A stretch of 58,026 nt of DNA. It comes from Bacillota bacterium (lineage in GTDB: Bacteria > Bacillota > Clostridia > Lachnospirales > Lachnospiraceae). Below are positions 8,160-17,457 of this stretch, one piece after another; the stretch's first letter is position 1, and each line of letters begins with the position of its first letter. The position numbers and the translations under genes were made by a program. The notes beneath the pieces are model-generated. The model saw only the letters and a program-made list of their open reading frames with translations. It did no database searches and was not told where the DNA came from. The stretch covers positions 1 to 58,026 of the forward strand of contig JAEYFP010000060.1 of NCBI GenBank assembly GCA_023402845.1, given 5' to 3'.

Positions 8160-9515
8160 CTATTTTAAAATATCCTTTAAATCATTCAGTCCGGTTCTTG
8201 TTGTCACAACAACTACCGTATCACCGGTCTTTATCATATCCTTTCCATTCGGTGTAATGATTTTCCCGGCCCGGTTGATACAGGCGATGAGCAGATTTGA
8301 CTTGAATTCCAATTGCTCAAGGGGAATACCAACAAGCGCTGAATCCTTGCCGACCCTAAATTCCAATGCTTCTGCCTTATTCGCCACAACCCTGTACATT
8401 GTTTCAACATTGCTGCCCATGGAATTCTGCATGGCTCTCACATAACTCACAACAGTGTCTGCCGCAATCAGCTTGGGATAAATAATACTGCCAAGGTTCA
8501 TCGAATTGATCACATTCTCAAAAGCAATCCTGTTGATTTTAGTAATCAGCTTCGCATCAGATACACTGGCAGCATACAGGGAAAGCATAATATTCTCTTC
8601 ATCAAAATCCGTCAGCGAACCAAATGCATCCGTATTCTCAATTCCTTCCTCCAACAGCAGCTGCTGATCAGAACCGTCTGCACATATAATCATGGCCTTA
8701 GGGATCAGCTCACTCAGCTTCTGGCAACGCGCAAAATCCCGCTCGATAATTTTTACACTAATATTTGTTTCCTCTAATGCCTTCGCAAGATAATATGTAA
8801 CCTTCCCACCACCGATCAGCATAACAGATTTAATGCTGTTATGTACAACTCCCGCACGCTTAAAAAACCTCTGCTCCTCTTTATGCTCTCCCATGAAAGA
8901 AACTTTGTCGCCGGAATGAAGTTGAAAGTTTCCATCCGGAATAATAATTTCCTGTCCTCTTTCTACCGCACAAATCAGAACATTGCAATGCATTTTTTGT
9001 GAAACTTCAAATACTCTGCTGCCATTCAGTATAGATTTTTCAGAAATAACCAGTTTCATCAGTTCCGCACGGCCCTTCGCAAAAGTATCTACTTTCATGA
9101 CTGATGGAAATTTGAGCAGACGGGAAATTTCCATTGCGGCTTCAAGCTCCGGATTGATGACCATGGACAAGTTTAATTCCTCGCGGATATATCTAATTTC
9201 CTGCACATATTCCGGGGTTCTGATTCTGGCAATCGTATGGCAGTCACCCGCCTTTTTGGCAATCAAACAGCAAAGCATATTCAACTCGTCTGAGTCCGTT
9301 GTCGCAATCAAAAGATCGGCCTCCCGAATTCCCGCATCAATCTGAACCTGATAGCTCACGCCGTTTCCTTCCACCCCCATTACATCGATATGATCCGCAA
9401 CAGTGCGCAACCTGTCTCCATCCTTATCAATCACAGTAATTTCATGTCCTTCCTGGTTTAACTGTCCTGCCAGAGTCACGCCTACTTTCCCACAGCCAAC
9501 AATAATAATCTTCAT
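8160..9515 (-). CDS. trkA: Trk potassium uptake regulator TrkA (two RCK domains)
   Basis: TrkA is the cytoplasmic nucleotide-binding ring that gates TrkH. The 451 residues hold two tandem RCK units. The first begins with the Rossmann motif IIIVGCGKVGVTLAGQL; the second, at about residue 230, with SVMLIGGGKVTYYLAKAL. Each is followed by a TrkA_C domain, the last at about 370-451. This duplicated form is typical of bacterial TrkA, while KtrA has one unit. The start is preceded by GGGGTGATAGG. It is the first gene of the trkA-trkH pair. Confidence 0.94.
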   Translation of the reverse strand: MKIIIVGCGKVGVTLAGQLNQEGHEITVIDKDGDRLRTVADHIDVMGVEGNGVSYQVQIDAGIREADLLIATTDSDELNMLCCLIAKKAGDCHTIARIRTPEYVQEIRYIREELNLSMVINPELEAAMEISRLLKFPSVMKVDTFAKGRAELMKLVISEKSILNGSRVFEVSQKMHCNVLICAVERGQEIIIPDGNFQLHSGDKVSFMGEHKEEQRFFKRAGVVHNSIKSVMLIGGGKVTYYLAKALEETNISVKIIERDFARCQKLSELIPKAMIICADGSDQQLLLEEGIENTDAFGSLTDFDEENIMLSLYAASVSDAKLITKINRIAFENVINSMNLGSIIYPKLIAADTVVSYVRAMQNSMGSNVETMYRVVANKAEALEFRVGKDSALVGIPLEQLEFKSNLLIACINRAGKIITPNGKDMIKTGDTVVVVTTRTGLNDLKDILK

Positions 9516-9568
9516 CCTATCACCCCATGGTTATTGTTATCATTATAAAACTTATACAGAATGCATGA

Positions 9569-9597
9569 TTGAAATCAAAAAAAAATAGTGTTATGCT
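9569..9597 (+). promoter_or_regulatory. Promoter of the Nudix gene
   Basis: TTGAAA (9569-9574) and TATGCT (9592-9597) are 17 nt apart. The stretch resembles the bmp promoter at 20736 (TTGAAA, A-tract, GTGTT, ATGCT, AAAATATAC). Confidence 0.5.
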
Positions 9598-9663
9598 TAA
9601 AATATACCTGTTGGCAGTCCCAAACTGGTATTCGGAAAAAAAATTTAAGGAGGCACTTGCACA

Positions 9664-10260
9664 ATGGGAATCATTCAAACGAAAAAAACTGACATTCAGG
9701 ATCTTCACAGCAGTCTTTCCGCTTATCGCCCCTGCTGCCTGCAGGAAGCGAAGGATAAGGATCTGATGCTAAGATATCTTAACACGTATCCCGATATTCT
9801 GACCAGAAACAATGAACTGGCCCATTTTACGGCATCCTCCTGGATCGTTAATCATCAAAAAACCAAGGTATTGATGATTTATCATAATATTTATCAATCC
9901 TGGTCATGGACCGGCGGCCATGCCGACGGAGATGCGGATTTATGCACGGTCGCTCTGCGCGAGGCATATGAAGAGACGGGAATTTTCATTCCAATGTACT
10001 CCAATGAGATTTTCTCCATCGAAGCAGCTACCGTTTCCGGACATATGAAAAACGGCGGATGGGTTTCCGCTCATATTCATCTGAATGTCACCTATGCTTT
10101 CTTTGCCGATGAAGCAATGCCGCTAAGCATAAAACCCGATGAAAACAGCGGCGTACAGTGGTTTCCTATCGAACAGGCCCCCTCCGTGTCCACCGAGCCT
10201 GAGATGCAGGTTATCTATCAGAAGCTGAACAATAAGCTGTTCGGATACAGCATGTTCTGA
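9664..10260 (+). CDS. Nudix hydrolase with variant box
   Basis: Nudix proteins hydrolyse nucleoside diphosphates linked to another group. The 198 residues have the box around residues 81-103: GGHADGD, then REAYEETGI. The first conserved Glu of the GX5EX7REUXEEXGU signature is Ala here; the REUXEE core that binds the metal is intact. The substrate is not predictable. AAGGAGG lies nine nt before the ATG. The gene stands alone between the divergent trkA and the convergent membrane protein gene. Confidence 0.85.
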   Translation: MGIIQTKKTDIQDLHSSLSAYRPCCLQEAKDKDLMLRYLNTYPDILTRNNELAHFTASSWIVNHQKTKVLMIYHNIYQSWSWTGGHADGDADLCTVALREAYEETGIFIPMYSNEIFSIEAATVSGHMKNGGWVSAHIHLNVTYAFFADEAMPLSIKPDENSGVQWFPIEQAPSVSTEPEMQVIYQKLNNKLFGYSMF

Positions 10261-10274
10261 TAATTACAAAGCGA

Positions 10275-10976
10275 TTATTCCAGCGGTATTGTTGTGGAAC
10301 CGATATCCGTAAACGTCTCATAATTATCATGAATCGTCAGTGTTAATTCCGAGGCCGTATTTTGCAGCTTAACAGAATAGCATGCCTCAATTGATGCGCC
10401 GTCCTGTATTTGGATATCCTTATTATATAGTTCATCAGGCGGACTTTCCAGCGATGCAAATGTTTCACAGTCTACGCCGTCCTGCACAACCTTCGGCGGA
10501 AATACCTCTCCGAGGCTCAGTGGGGTGTCCGTCTTATTTACAAATGTAAAATAAATCAATGCAGCCGGATTTCCATCGATATCTGTAGTAAGCTGCACCT
10601 TTGTACAGGTCAGTGAAAAGTTGTCATTATTCACATTGACAGACCCGTTTGAACCTTCTGCGCCTTCTGAGACTGCCGTCTGTTCCGCTTTTTCTGTCTT
10701 AAAGTCCCCATTTTTTAATTTCAGGCTAAAATAAACCAACCCATATATGACCGCCCCAAGAATGAGGAACTCCACGCATAATATTATAATCGACACTGTT
10801 TTGCTGCGCTGTTTGAGATGTCTTTCATGCCTTCTTTGATCTACATCAGAAAACCGTGACGGCTGTTCCTGCGGAGGCCGGACTTGTCTCTTTGATGACT
10901 CTCCCATCCCGTTCTCCGACGCTTTTTTCTTACGCCGCCTTACCTGCTTCCTCTCGCCTTCCAATTCCTTTTTCAT
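10275..10976 (-). CDS. Membrane-anchored protein with DUF5067-like domain
   Basis: The 233-residue product begins with a long, strongly basic cytoplasmic segment (residues 1-60), followed by one membrane helix (about 62-85) and an extracellular beta-rich domain (about 110-233). The latter resembles DUF5067, with TTDIDGNPAALIYFTFVNKT and FPPKVVQDGVDCETF. Such domains are common on clostridial surface proteins and have no known enzymatic activity. It follows the DUF6179-like gene and the TPR-nucleotidyltransferase gene on the same strand, so it may share their transcript, but the spacing of 65 nt leaves that open. Confidence 0.75.
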   Translation of the reverse strand: MKKELEGERKQVRRRKKKASENGMGESSKRQVRPPQEQPSRFSDVDQRRHERHLKQRSKTVSIIILCVEFLILGAVIYGLVYFSLKLKNGDFKTEKAEQTAVSEGAEGSNGSVNVNNDNFSLTCTKVQLTTDIDGNPAALIYFTFVNKTDTPLSLGEVFPPKVVQDGVDCETFASLESPPDELYNKDIQIQDGASIEACYSVKLQNTASELTLTIHDNYETFTDIGSTTIPLE

Positions 10977-11041
10977 TTTTTATAGCTCCCCTTACCACAC
11001 ATTTACTGTTACGATCCAGCCTATGGCTTCCCCATAACCAT

Positions 11042-11851
11042 TTACTGCTCGCTGTTTTTCAGAATCACCAAAAGCTCCGGAATATCTGCCGCGAGATACT
11101 CATAGAGAGTAGCATTGCCCCCATATTTCTGCTCAATTAAGAGCTGCAGCAAACCATTTAATTTTACCGCAAGCTCCTCCCGATCCAATTTAGTACATAA
11201 CTGTTTCAGCCTTGTCCGGTGGGCTTCCGAATAATTCTCACTAAGCGGCTTTTCTGCCAACATACTTTTAAGAATCTGTTCCAATACAACTTGGCAAACA
11301 TTAATCAGCAGTCCCTCATAGTCTGTCCAATAATCCACAAGGCACTGCCTGACATATTCTTCCGGCAGTTTTTTCAAAAAGCGCTGCTCCAGCCGTATTT
11401 TTAACAGATAATCATAAATCCGGTCAACACCGCTAAGCTCATAATTCCCTGAAAGCAGGGGATAATCCAGTGTTAGGAGATGATCCTGCGGTTTAAATCT
11501 GGGATTATAGTGCAAAAAGAATTCGGGCATTCCTTTTATAATTGTATCATGATATGCTTCGTTTTCATAGGCCTGAAATTTTTCCGTAATCATCCGGTAT
11601 AACTGTTCGGCCTTCTTGAGTTTTGCAAGAACAAGCTTATAACCCATTTCATACGCCTCTGCGGCTGTTTGGACAGAAATTCCCTCCTCCTCTGCCTCCC
11701 GGATGCAATAATAAACAGCTTCCAGCAGTATCCTGGCGGTTTCCTCCGAAACCGAAGTACTCTCTTTTCCCGTATATTTTTCTGCAAGCTTCCCCACAAT
11801 CGGAAACAGGTCTCCCGCCTCTAGTTGCAGGATCCGCTTGATCTCCTCCAT
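11042..11851 (-). CDS. Uncharacterised alpha-helical protein (DUF6179-like)
   Basis: The 269 residues are predicted to be almost all alpha-helical and soluble, without signal peptide or membrane segment. It resembles the uncharacterised clostridial DUF6179 group, an assignment made from memory. Charged helices with many Glu, Leu and Tyr dominate, and no catalytic motif is evident. It starts about 75 nt after the TPR-DUF4037-DUF4125 gene on the same strand, so the two probably form an operon. A function cannot be given. Confidence 0.7.
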   Translation of the reverse strand: MEEIKRILQLEAGDLFPIVGKLAEKYTGKESTSVSEETARILLEAVYYCIREAEEEGISVQTAAEAYEMGYKLVLAKLKKAEQLYRMITEKFQAYENEAYHDTIIKGMPEFFLHYNPRFKPQDHLLTLDYPLLSGNYELSGVDRIYDYLLKIRLEQRFLKKLPEEYVRQCLVDYWTDYEGLLINVCQVVLEQILKSMLAEKPLSENYSEAHRTRLKQLCTKLDREELAVKLNGLLQLLIEQKYGGNATLYEYLAADIPELLVILKNSEQ

Positions 11852-11925
11852 CTTCTTCTCCCTTCTTCAATTTTGCCTTAACCGTTCAGACTTAAGCTGA
11901 ACGGTTACCTCTCGCCTGTTCATTT

Positions 11926-14265
11926 TTACTTAAGTTTTGTTTCCAAATCCTTGAGGGACAAATAGCCATATGCCCTTGCCGTATTTTCATTAATTAACTC
12001 TGCAAGATTTTTTCCTTCCCTGGCGATTTCCGCGATAAAGCTTCCATAGAGCAAAAGGGTTTGATCCGAATAGGTTCCAAGCTCGCCCCTGAGATACGTT
12101 TCAAAGGAAGTATTATACAGATTGTCCTCATAAGTATGAATGCTTCTTGCCGTTTTCGCCGTCTTTGGATATCGCTGTGCGAAGTCATCCATCCAGGATA
12201 CCTGCACCTGCACAATTTCCTCAATGATCTGTTTTTTTTCTTTGCTCAGTGCCGGCAGTCTGTCCTTAATTTTTTCATACTGCTCAGGCGCCGTGCTTTC
12301 CTCCATTCGGCCGTACTTTTCCGCAATCAGATTCCAGCCTGCCGCCTGTGCCGCTTCAAAATCCGAGATATAAGCTCTGAGCATTGCTTCCTTCCACGTC
12401 TCATACTGGCTCATGCGCATGATGGAAAATGTCTGCCAATCATCCTGGCAGTCTGCCCGTCCGCCTTCATTCTTTACTTTATCAAACGCTGTCCACTCCA
12501 GATGAATCAGCTTTTGGATCAATGACTTTCTTTTTGACTCCGTACTCTCTTTGGGGGTAAGCAGGCTGTTCGCATAAACCTCCAGATAGGTTTCCGGACT
12601 GACTTCTTCCTTTTCTGCAAGCCCAAGTTCCCGCAGTTTACCGATGATAAGCGCTGCAATTATTTCAATTGTCATCGGGATCCGTTCATCCTCCTTTGGC
12701 ATGTCGTACATTGCCTGCAGAATGTCCATAATTTCGGGCAGATGAGAAAGTTCCGCCATACCACGGTGAAGCCATTTATAATAGGGTGCGTACCTGCGAT
12801 TCAAAAGATAAATGAGCTGCATCGTGTGTTTCATATAATCCGAAAGGATGATTTCAGCCGTCACCTTTTCACCGCGCTTTAACATCCGTTCATAATTATA
12901 TTGTCCAAGCTGCGCCATGGTAAACAGCTCTGCCGCAATTTTCTTTTTCCATACAGTTTCCGGATAATAGGCACATAGTCTTTCACGTATCTCTGTAAAT
13001 TCCCCGGTATCATCCCGAAATACTTTTCCGTTTACAGCAGATGCCAGACGCCATTCTTCAATCGCAAACCACTGATCCTCTGTTTCAGGCATCGTATTAA
13101 CGGCAAGCAGACTTTCGTAAAAACCGGAAATGGAAAAAACTCCTGTCCTTCCCTGACTCCGAGGTGTCGTAATACGTGTGATTCCCTGAAACGTCACGGG
13201 AAGGGCTTCGTAGGCAGCCCCCAACCGCTCTCCGATCCGGCTAAAATCTTCCTCATTCAGCCACATACAAAAACCCGGCCCAAAATCATGATCTCCGGAA
13301 TACTGATCATCAAAGCCAAAGCAGTCGGAGCCTTCACCGACAAGTCCTACGGCAATATGCGATTCATAGTCCGGAAATTTTTCTCTGATCATTTGCCTGC
13401 CATAGGTCTCGTAAAACTGTTCGCATAAGGCCAATCCACTGCTTTTCTTACCCTTCACAGGCTTTTTGTCCACATCAAGTTTCTTATATACTTGTTCCAG
13501 ATTTTCTTTGATCGTCTCATAGCCGGGCGTCTTTCCAACATGGCTTTCCAATTCCGCAAGTGCCCTCTCGTAGTATTCTGCGGCCGGCTCATAACGTTCC
13601 GCACGAAATTCTGCCTCCCCCATCGCCGCAAGTGCCGCGCTGTAATGATAATCCTTTTCTTCATCCTGTTCAAAAATAGTAAACGCTTCTTTTAGATGCT
13701 GCGCTGCTTCTTCGTCTCTGTCAATTCTAAGTAAAGAGGATGCCAAATTGGTATGCGTAACCGCGAGCGCTATCCGTTCTACTTTGTATAAGGAAATAAT
13801 CGAAAGCGCTTTTTCAAGCGTCTTCGCCGCCTTCTCAAAATTTCCCATTTCCTGATAAAGCAGGCTCAAATTGTTATATAGGGCTGCATACCGATAATCC
13901 GTTCGTTCAATCACTCCATCATAAACAGAAAGCACCTGCCTGTACAGCTTCAGCGACTCCTCCAGCCTTCCCGCGGCGCGATCTGCATTAGCAATATTCA
14001 AAAGTGTCGTTGCATAAGGAATTGTACCGGCAAGCCCCTCCTTTTGCATAACCGCAAGCACTTCCCTGCTGTAAACGGCTGCCTCGTCATATTTTCCCGT
14101 ATCTCTGCAATAACCGATTATTTCATTCAGCAAAGTAATTAATGACGAACTGTCCTGTTCCTCTCTTGCTTCTTTTATACTTTTCTTTAAAAATATGCCG
14201 GCCTCATCTATTTTTTTCTTCTGAAATAAAACATCCAATTCCTGTAATTTCGATTGTATTTCCAT
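11926..14265 (-). CDS. TPR / DUF4037 nucleotidyltransferase-like / DUF4125 fusion protein
   Basis: This large product (779 residues from the chosen start) has three parts. Residues about 1-270 are tetratricopeptide repeats, with motifs such as ALYNNLSLLYQEMGNFEKAA. Residues about 310-400 form a DUF4037-type nucleotidyltransferase-like domain with GEGSDCFGFDDQYSGDHDFG, which fits the GS...DxD metal-binding pattern, followed by a helical segment. The last 190 residues match DUF4125 (DCQDDWQTFSIMRMSQY, SFETYLRGELGTYSDQTLLL). No substrate is known for this combination. An upstream in-frame ATG at 14370 exists, but only the ATG at 14265 has an AGGA site at good spacing. Confidence 0.8.
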   Translation of the reverse strand: MEIQSKLQELDVLFQKKKIDEAGIFLKKSIKEAREEQDSSSLITLLNEIIGYCRDTGKYDEAAVYSREVLAVMQKEGLAGTIPYATTLLNIANADRAAGRLEESLKLYRQVLSVYDGVIERTDYRYAALYNNLSLLYQEMGNFEKAAKTLEKALSIISLYKVERIALAVTHTNLASSLLRIDRDEEAAQHLKEAFTIFEQDEEKDYHYSAALAAMGEAEFRAERYEPAAEYYERALAELESHVGKTPGYETIKENLEQVYKKLDVDKKPVKGKKSSGLALCEQFYETYGRQMIREKFPDYESHIAVGLVGEGSDCFGFDDQYSGDHDFGPGFCMWLNEEDFSRIGERLGAAYEALPVTFQGITRITTPRSQGRTGVFSISGFYESLLAVNTMPETEDQWFAIEEWRLASAVNGKVFRDDTGEFTEIRERLCAYYPETVWKKKIAAELFTMAQLGQYNYERMLKRGEKVTAEIILSDYMKHTMQLIYLLNRRYAPYYKWLHRGMAELSHLPEIMDILQAMYDMPKEDERIPMTIEIIAALIIGKLRELGLAEKEEVSPETYLEVYANSLLTPKESTESKRKSLIQKLIHLEWTAFDKVKNEGGRADCQDDWQTFSIMRMSQYETWKEAMLRAYISDFEAAQAAGWNLIAEKYGRMEESTAPEQYEKIKDRLPALSKEKKQIIEEIVQVQVSWMDDFAQRYPKTAKTARSIHTYEDNLYNTSFETYLRGELGTYSDQTLLLYGSFIAEIAREGKNLAELINENTARAYGYLSLKDLETKLK

Positions 14266-14516
14266 GCCATTCCTCATGCTGTTTCTGTCAAATTCACAGA
14301 TTTCCCGTTTTCCGTGCACAGCACTATCTCTGCCGGCAACGAGATACCTATACCATATCACAAACGACATGAAAATACGATGGAATTCTTTAATTTTTCA
14401 TTTTACTTGATTTTGTTACTTTGTCAGGAACTCAGTAGATCCGTCCTATCTGATTATGAGTTGCCTATGATATTCAGAATTGTATTAAGAATTGCAAATA
14501 GACTTTCTTTTCTAAA

Positions 14517-14963
14517 TTAAATACCCGCAGACATCAAATCCCCAATCTGGCCGGTATGCTCTCTGCAAACGGTTTCCAAGGCAAACAATCTGTCTTCCGT
14601 TTTCGGCAGACGGTTGATGTACTCCTTCTTATCCAGTACAAGGTTGTGCGCCCCATCCACCTTATACTCAAGCATTGTTACCCGATCCGTCAGCAAATCA
14701 ATGGACTGCTTCAGGGAATCATGCGCAACCTGCAATTCCCTTGAGGTGACATAACGCAGCTCTTCAAGGTCCGCTTTCGTCGCCATAACATCCCATATCC
14801 TCTGGATATCGTCTTTGGTCGCCATATTCCTGATATCGTCTTTCGTCGCCATATTCCTGATGTCGTCTTTCGTCGCCATATTTCTGATGTCATTTTTCAT
14901 TATCATATTTCCGGCTATTGACGAAATCATTTCTTTCAGCTCTTTAAATTCATCACTTTTCAT
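14517..14963 (-). CDS. Coiled-coil protein with seven-residue MATKDDI repeats
   Basis: The 148 residues contain tandem copies of a seven-residue unit (MATKDDI preceded by RN) from about residue 28, encoded by a 21-bp DNA repeat, followed by heptad-rich helices and the conserved-looking end ALETVCREHTGQIGDLM. The heptads indicate a coiled coil. The protein is soluble and of unknown function; similar small helical proteins are frequent in Lachnospiraceae. AAAGGAGG precedes the ATG. The repeat number could vary between strains by slippage. Confidence 0.75.
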   Translation of the reverse strand: MKSDEFKELKEMISSIAGNMIMKNDIRNMATKDDIRNMATKDDIRNMATKDDIQRIWDVMATKADLEELRYVTSRELQVAHDSLKQSIDLLTDRVTMLEYKVDGAHNLVLDKKEYINRLPKTEDRLFALETVCREHTGQIGDLMSAGI

Positions 14964-14987
14964 TTTGGTTCCTCCTTTCTAAAATTA

Positions 14988-14999
14988 CACTTGCAAGTG
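14988..14999. promoter_or_regulatory. 12-bp palindrome upstream of the coiled-coil gene
   Basis: CACTTGCAAGTG is a perfect palindrome about 15 nt upstream of the coiled-coil gene's ribosome site, between it and a TACAAT -10-like box. It could be an operator; no regulator is assigned. Confidence 0.35.
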
Positions 15000-15117
15000 A
15001 TTTTCACTCATTGTATCATAAAACATATTATAATTCCACATAAAAAATAAATATGAACGCGGTATTAAGTATTATTTTGAATACATTTATTCATCCCTTG
15101 GAAAGGGAGGTTAACGT

Positions 15118-15921
15118 ATGGGAGAAGAAGATATCAGAAAACTGAAAAACAGATATTCCGTTTTTTATGAAGAAAAAACAATTAAATCCATTCGCAGAAA
15201 ATTGACCGGCATTATGTTTGAGCGGCAGGAATACGGACTTTCGCATAATACCCTGCAGTGGGAAGAAAATGCATTTGAGGCCGTCAGGTCAGGAACGGAG
15301 GCAATTCGCCTGTTCTTATGCCAGGATGCCGACGGAGAAATGGGAATGCTTTCAGGAGAATGGCTCCGCAATGTAAAAAATCATTGTATTTGTACGATCT
15401 GTGTATTAACCCGTCAGATCTTAAATGCACATCTCCTGGATCTGGAACACGCCTTTTCCCTGTCGGACGCCTGCATTCAATGTATCGAAGAAAGCTTGGA
15501 GGAAACGGAATGTATTCAGGTGACAATTGCCGCCATGGAGGAATTTTCCTCGCTGATAAAGGCAAAGCCTCAGACCGAATATCATCATCTTATCAGGGAA
15601 GCGAAGGAGTATGTTTTTAAACATCTCCATACCAAAATTGAAGTGAAGGCAATTGCCGCCGGGCTTAAAACAAACCCGGATTATTTATCACGGATTTTTC
15701 ACAAGTATGAGGGAATTCCCCTTCATCAATATATTATACAAAAAAAGCTGGACAACGCAAAACACATGCTTCAATATTCGGAATATACGAATGATGAAAT
15801 CGCACAATTTCTCGGTTTTTCCTCGCAAAGCCATTTGCAGACACTCTTTAAAAAATCTACAGGAATGACGCTCGGAGAATTTCGTCTGCGCCACAACGAA
15901 ACATACCGAGACACCTTTTGA
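15118..15921 (+). CDS. AraC-family transcriptional regulator
   Basis: The 267 residues end with the two helix-turn-helix motifs of AraC/XylS proteins (residues about 160-260: IAAGLKTNPDYLSRIFHKYE, then ALGFSSQSHLQTLFKKSTGM-like sequence with FLGFSSQSHLQTLF). The N-terminal part (1-150) is a helical ligand-binding region without a recognisable cupin. A GGGAGG site precedes the ATG. It lies just upstream of a sugar symporter and a GH3 glycosidase on the same strand, so it probably activates them in response to their glycoside. A terminator-like hairpin separates it from the symporter. Confidence 0.88.
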   Translation: MGEEDIRKLKNRYSVFYEEKTIKSIRRKLTGIMFERQEYGLSHNTLQWEENAFEAVRSGTEAIRLFLCQDADGEMGMLSGEWLRNVKNHCICTICVLTRQILNAHLLDLEHAFSLSDACIQCIEESLEETECIQVTIAAMEEFSSLIKAKPQTEYHHLIREAKEYVFKHLHTKIEVKAIAAGLKTNPDYLSRIFHKYEGIPLHQYIIQKKLDNAKHMLQYSEYTNDEIAQFLGFSSQSHLQTLFKKSTGMTLGEFRLRHNETYRDTF

Positions 15922-15958
15922 TTACATAGCACCTCGATAGGGGAGTAAGAATTTCGAA

Positions 15959-16000
15959 AAGAAGGTAAGATATCTGATATATTTTTCCTTCTTTTTTTTA
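15959..16000 (+). terminator. Probable terminator after the AraC gene
   Basis: AAGAAGG and CCTTCTT flank an AT-rich loop and are followed by TTTTTTTAT, 40 nt beyond the AraC stop codon. Confidence 0.55.
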
Positions 16001-16046
16001 TATTCTAAGCAAAGAGCATTCTAACAAACAGGATTGGAGGAGATGG

Positions 16047-17441
16047 ATGATGATTTCAATAAAAAATCAGAACGGATGGCAAACCTCACGCACTGAACGG
16101 ATAAGTTATGGATTATATTTTGCGGGGCAGAATTTATTCTATATGATCGTTTCTACTTTTACAGCATTGTTTTTGATCAACAAAGGTTTAAGTGAGGTGA
16201 CTGTAGCCAGTGTCCTGCTTATTCCGAAAATTTGGGATGCAGTGAACGACCCCGTTTTCGGCATCATCATGGATAAAGCCAAATTCCGTAGGGGACGTTT
16301 TCTGCCTTGGCTGAGAATATCATGGATTTTGATTCCTGCCTCAACTGTTTTTTTATTTGCGATGCCCGAATCTCTACCCCAAAGCGCAAAAATTGCGTGG
16401 GCTGTCATCGGCTATATCCTCTGGGACACCAGCTACACGATGTGTGACGCTCCTATTTTTGCGCTTTCGACCTCAATGAGTGCAATTGTGGAAGAACGCA
16501 CCTACATTCTCTCTTTCGGCCGGCTTTTTGCTACGGCCGGTTCCATTTTAGCAACCCTCGGTATTGAAGCGCTTTACTTATCTGCCGGTTGGACAATTCT
16601 CGCCGTCTGCCTGGCTATACTTGCAATGCTTTTAATGCTTCCCGTTTTACTTTTCTGTAAGGAAAGAAGCCATGCGCATAATCAAAATGATCCGACGCTC
16701 CATGAAATGTTCCGGGCACTCAGGAAAAATAAATATCTGCTTGTATTTTTTATTTCTTACTTTTTCATTGCGTCGACGATGTCGGTTGAAATCTTGATTC
16801 CTATTTTTGCCCATTATGTGCTCGGAAGCACTGCCGCCGGAACAATTCTTCTTGGCATCTGCACAGTACCTATGATCGCGATAGCCGCCCTTATCCCCGT
16901 CCTTTCCAAAAAAACAGACAAATTTCTGCTCTATATTTTTTCCATTGCCTTGTTTATTGCGGCAAGTATTTTGCAATACGTCACCGGCTATCAGAATTCC
17001 ATCCTGCTGTATGGCACCATGTTCATTCGGGCGATCGGCTTCGGCGGTTATAATATTCTTTTGTTTTTGTTTGTACCCGACCTCGTCGAATATGGACACT
17101 ATACAACCGGAAAGCGGCAGGAGGGGATTTTCTTTTCTCTGCAGACCTTCATGACGAAACTAACCGCGGCCATTGTCTCTTCTCTTTCACTCATCATCCT
17201 CGGCTTGTTCGGCTTTGCCTCCGCAAACGCTGATTCCGTGACAGGTGTCGTAGATGCAGCGGCAGGGCAAGGGTTCTGGACTGTATTTACACTTGCACCG
17301 GCTGTCGGCTCTATTCTGGCCCTTCCCATATTGATTCAGTTTTATCGGCTGAGAGACAAAGATGTCCAGTTGATGAGTCTGTGCAATAACGGCGAACTGA
17401 CGCGGAAAGATTGCGAAAGACAACTGTCACACCATTCCTGA
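16047..17441 (+). CDS. Glycoside-pentoside-hexuronide (GPH) type MFS symporter
   Basis: The 464 residues form about twelve membrane segments. The N-terminus has the GPH-family sequence (WDAVNDPVFGIIMDKAKFR and GRFLPWLRIS), which binds cation and sugar. These carriers import glycosides with Na+ or H+. The next gene, 16 nt downstream, is a GH3 glycosidase, so the pair probably imports and then hydrolyses a beta-glucoside or xyloside. GGAGGAG lies before the ATG; a second ATG follows at once. The substrate is inferred only from the neighbour. Confidence 0.9.
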   Translation: MMISIKNQNGWQTSRTERISYGLYFAGQNLFYMIVSTFTALFLINKGLSEVTVASVLLIPKIWDAVNDPVFGIIMDKAKFRRGRFLPWLRISWILIPASTVFLFAMPESLPQSAKIAWAVIGYILWDTSYTMCDAPIFALSTSMSAIVEERTYILSFGRLFATAGSILATLGIEALYLSAGWTILAVCLAILAMLLMLPVLLFCKERSHAHNQNDPTLHEMFRALRKNKYLLVFFISYFFIASTMSVEILIPIFAHYVLGSTAAGTILLGICTVPMIAIAALIPVLSKKTDKFLLYIFSIALFIAASILQYVTGYQNSILLYGTMFIRAIGFGGYNILLFLFVPDLVEYGHYTTGKRQEGIFFSLQTFMTKLTAAIVSSLSLIILGLFGFASANADSVTGVVDAAAGQGFWTVFTLAPAVGSILALPILIQFYRLRDKDVQLMSLCNNGELTRKDCERQLSHHS

Positions 17442-17457
17442 TAAGGAGACACGTAAT

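Noticed and set aside
14266..14370. N-terminal extension of the TPR-DUF4037 protein to the ATG at 14370
   Set aside because: No ribosome site at the upstream ATG, and the added residues do not resemble the TPR region. The ATG at 14265 has an AGGA site.
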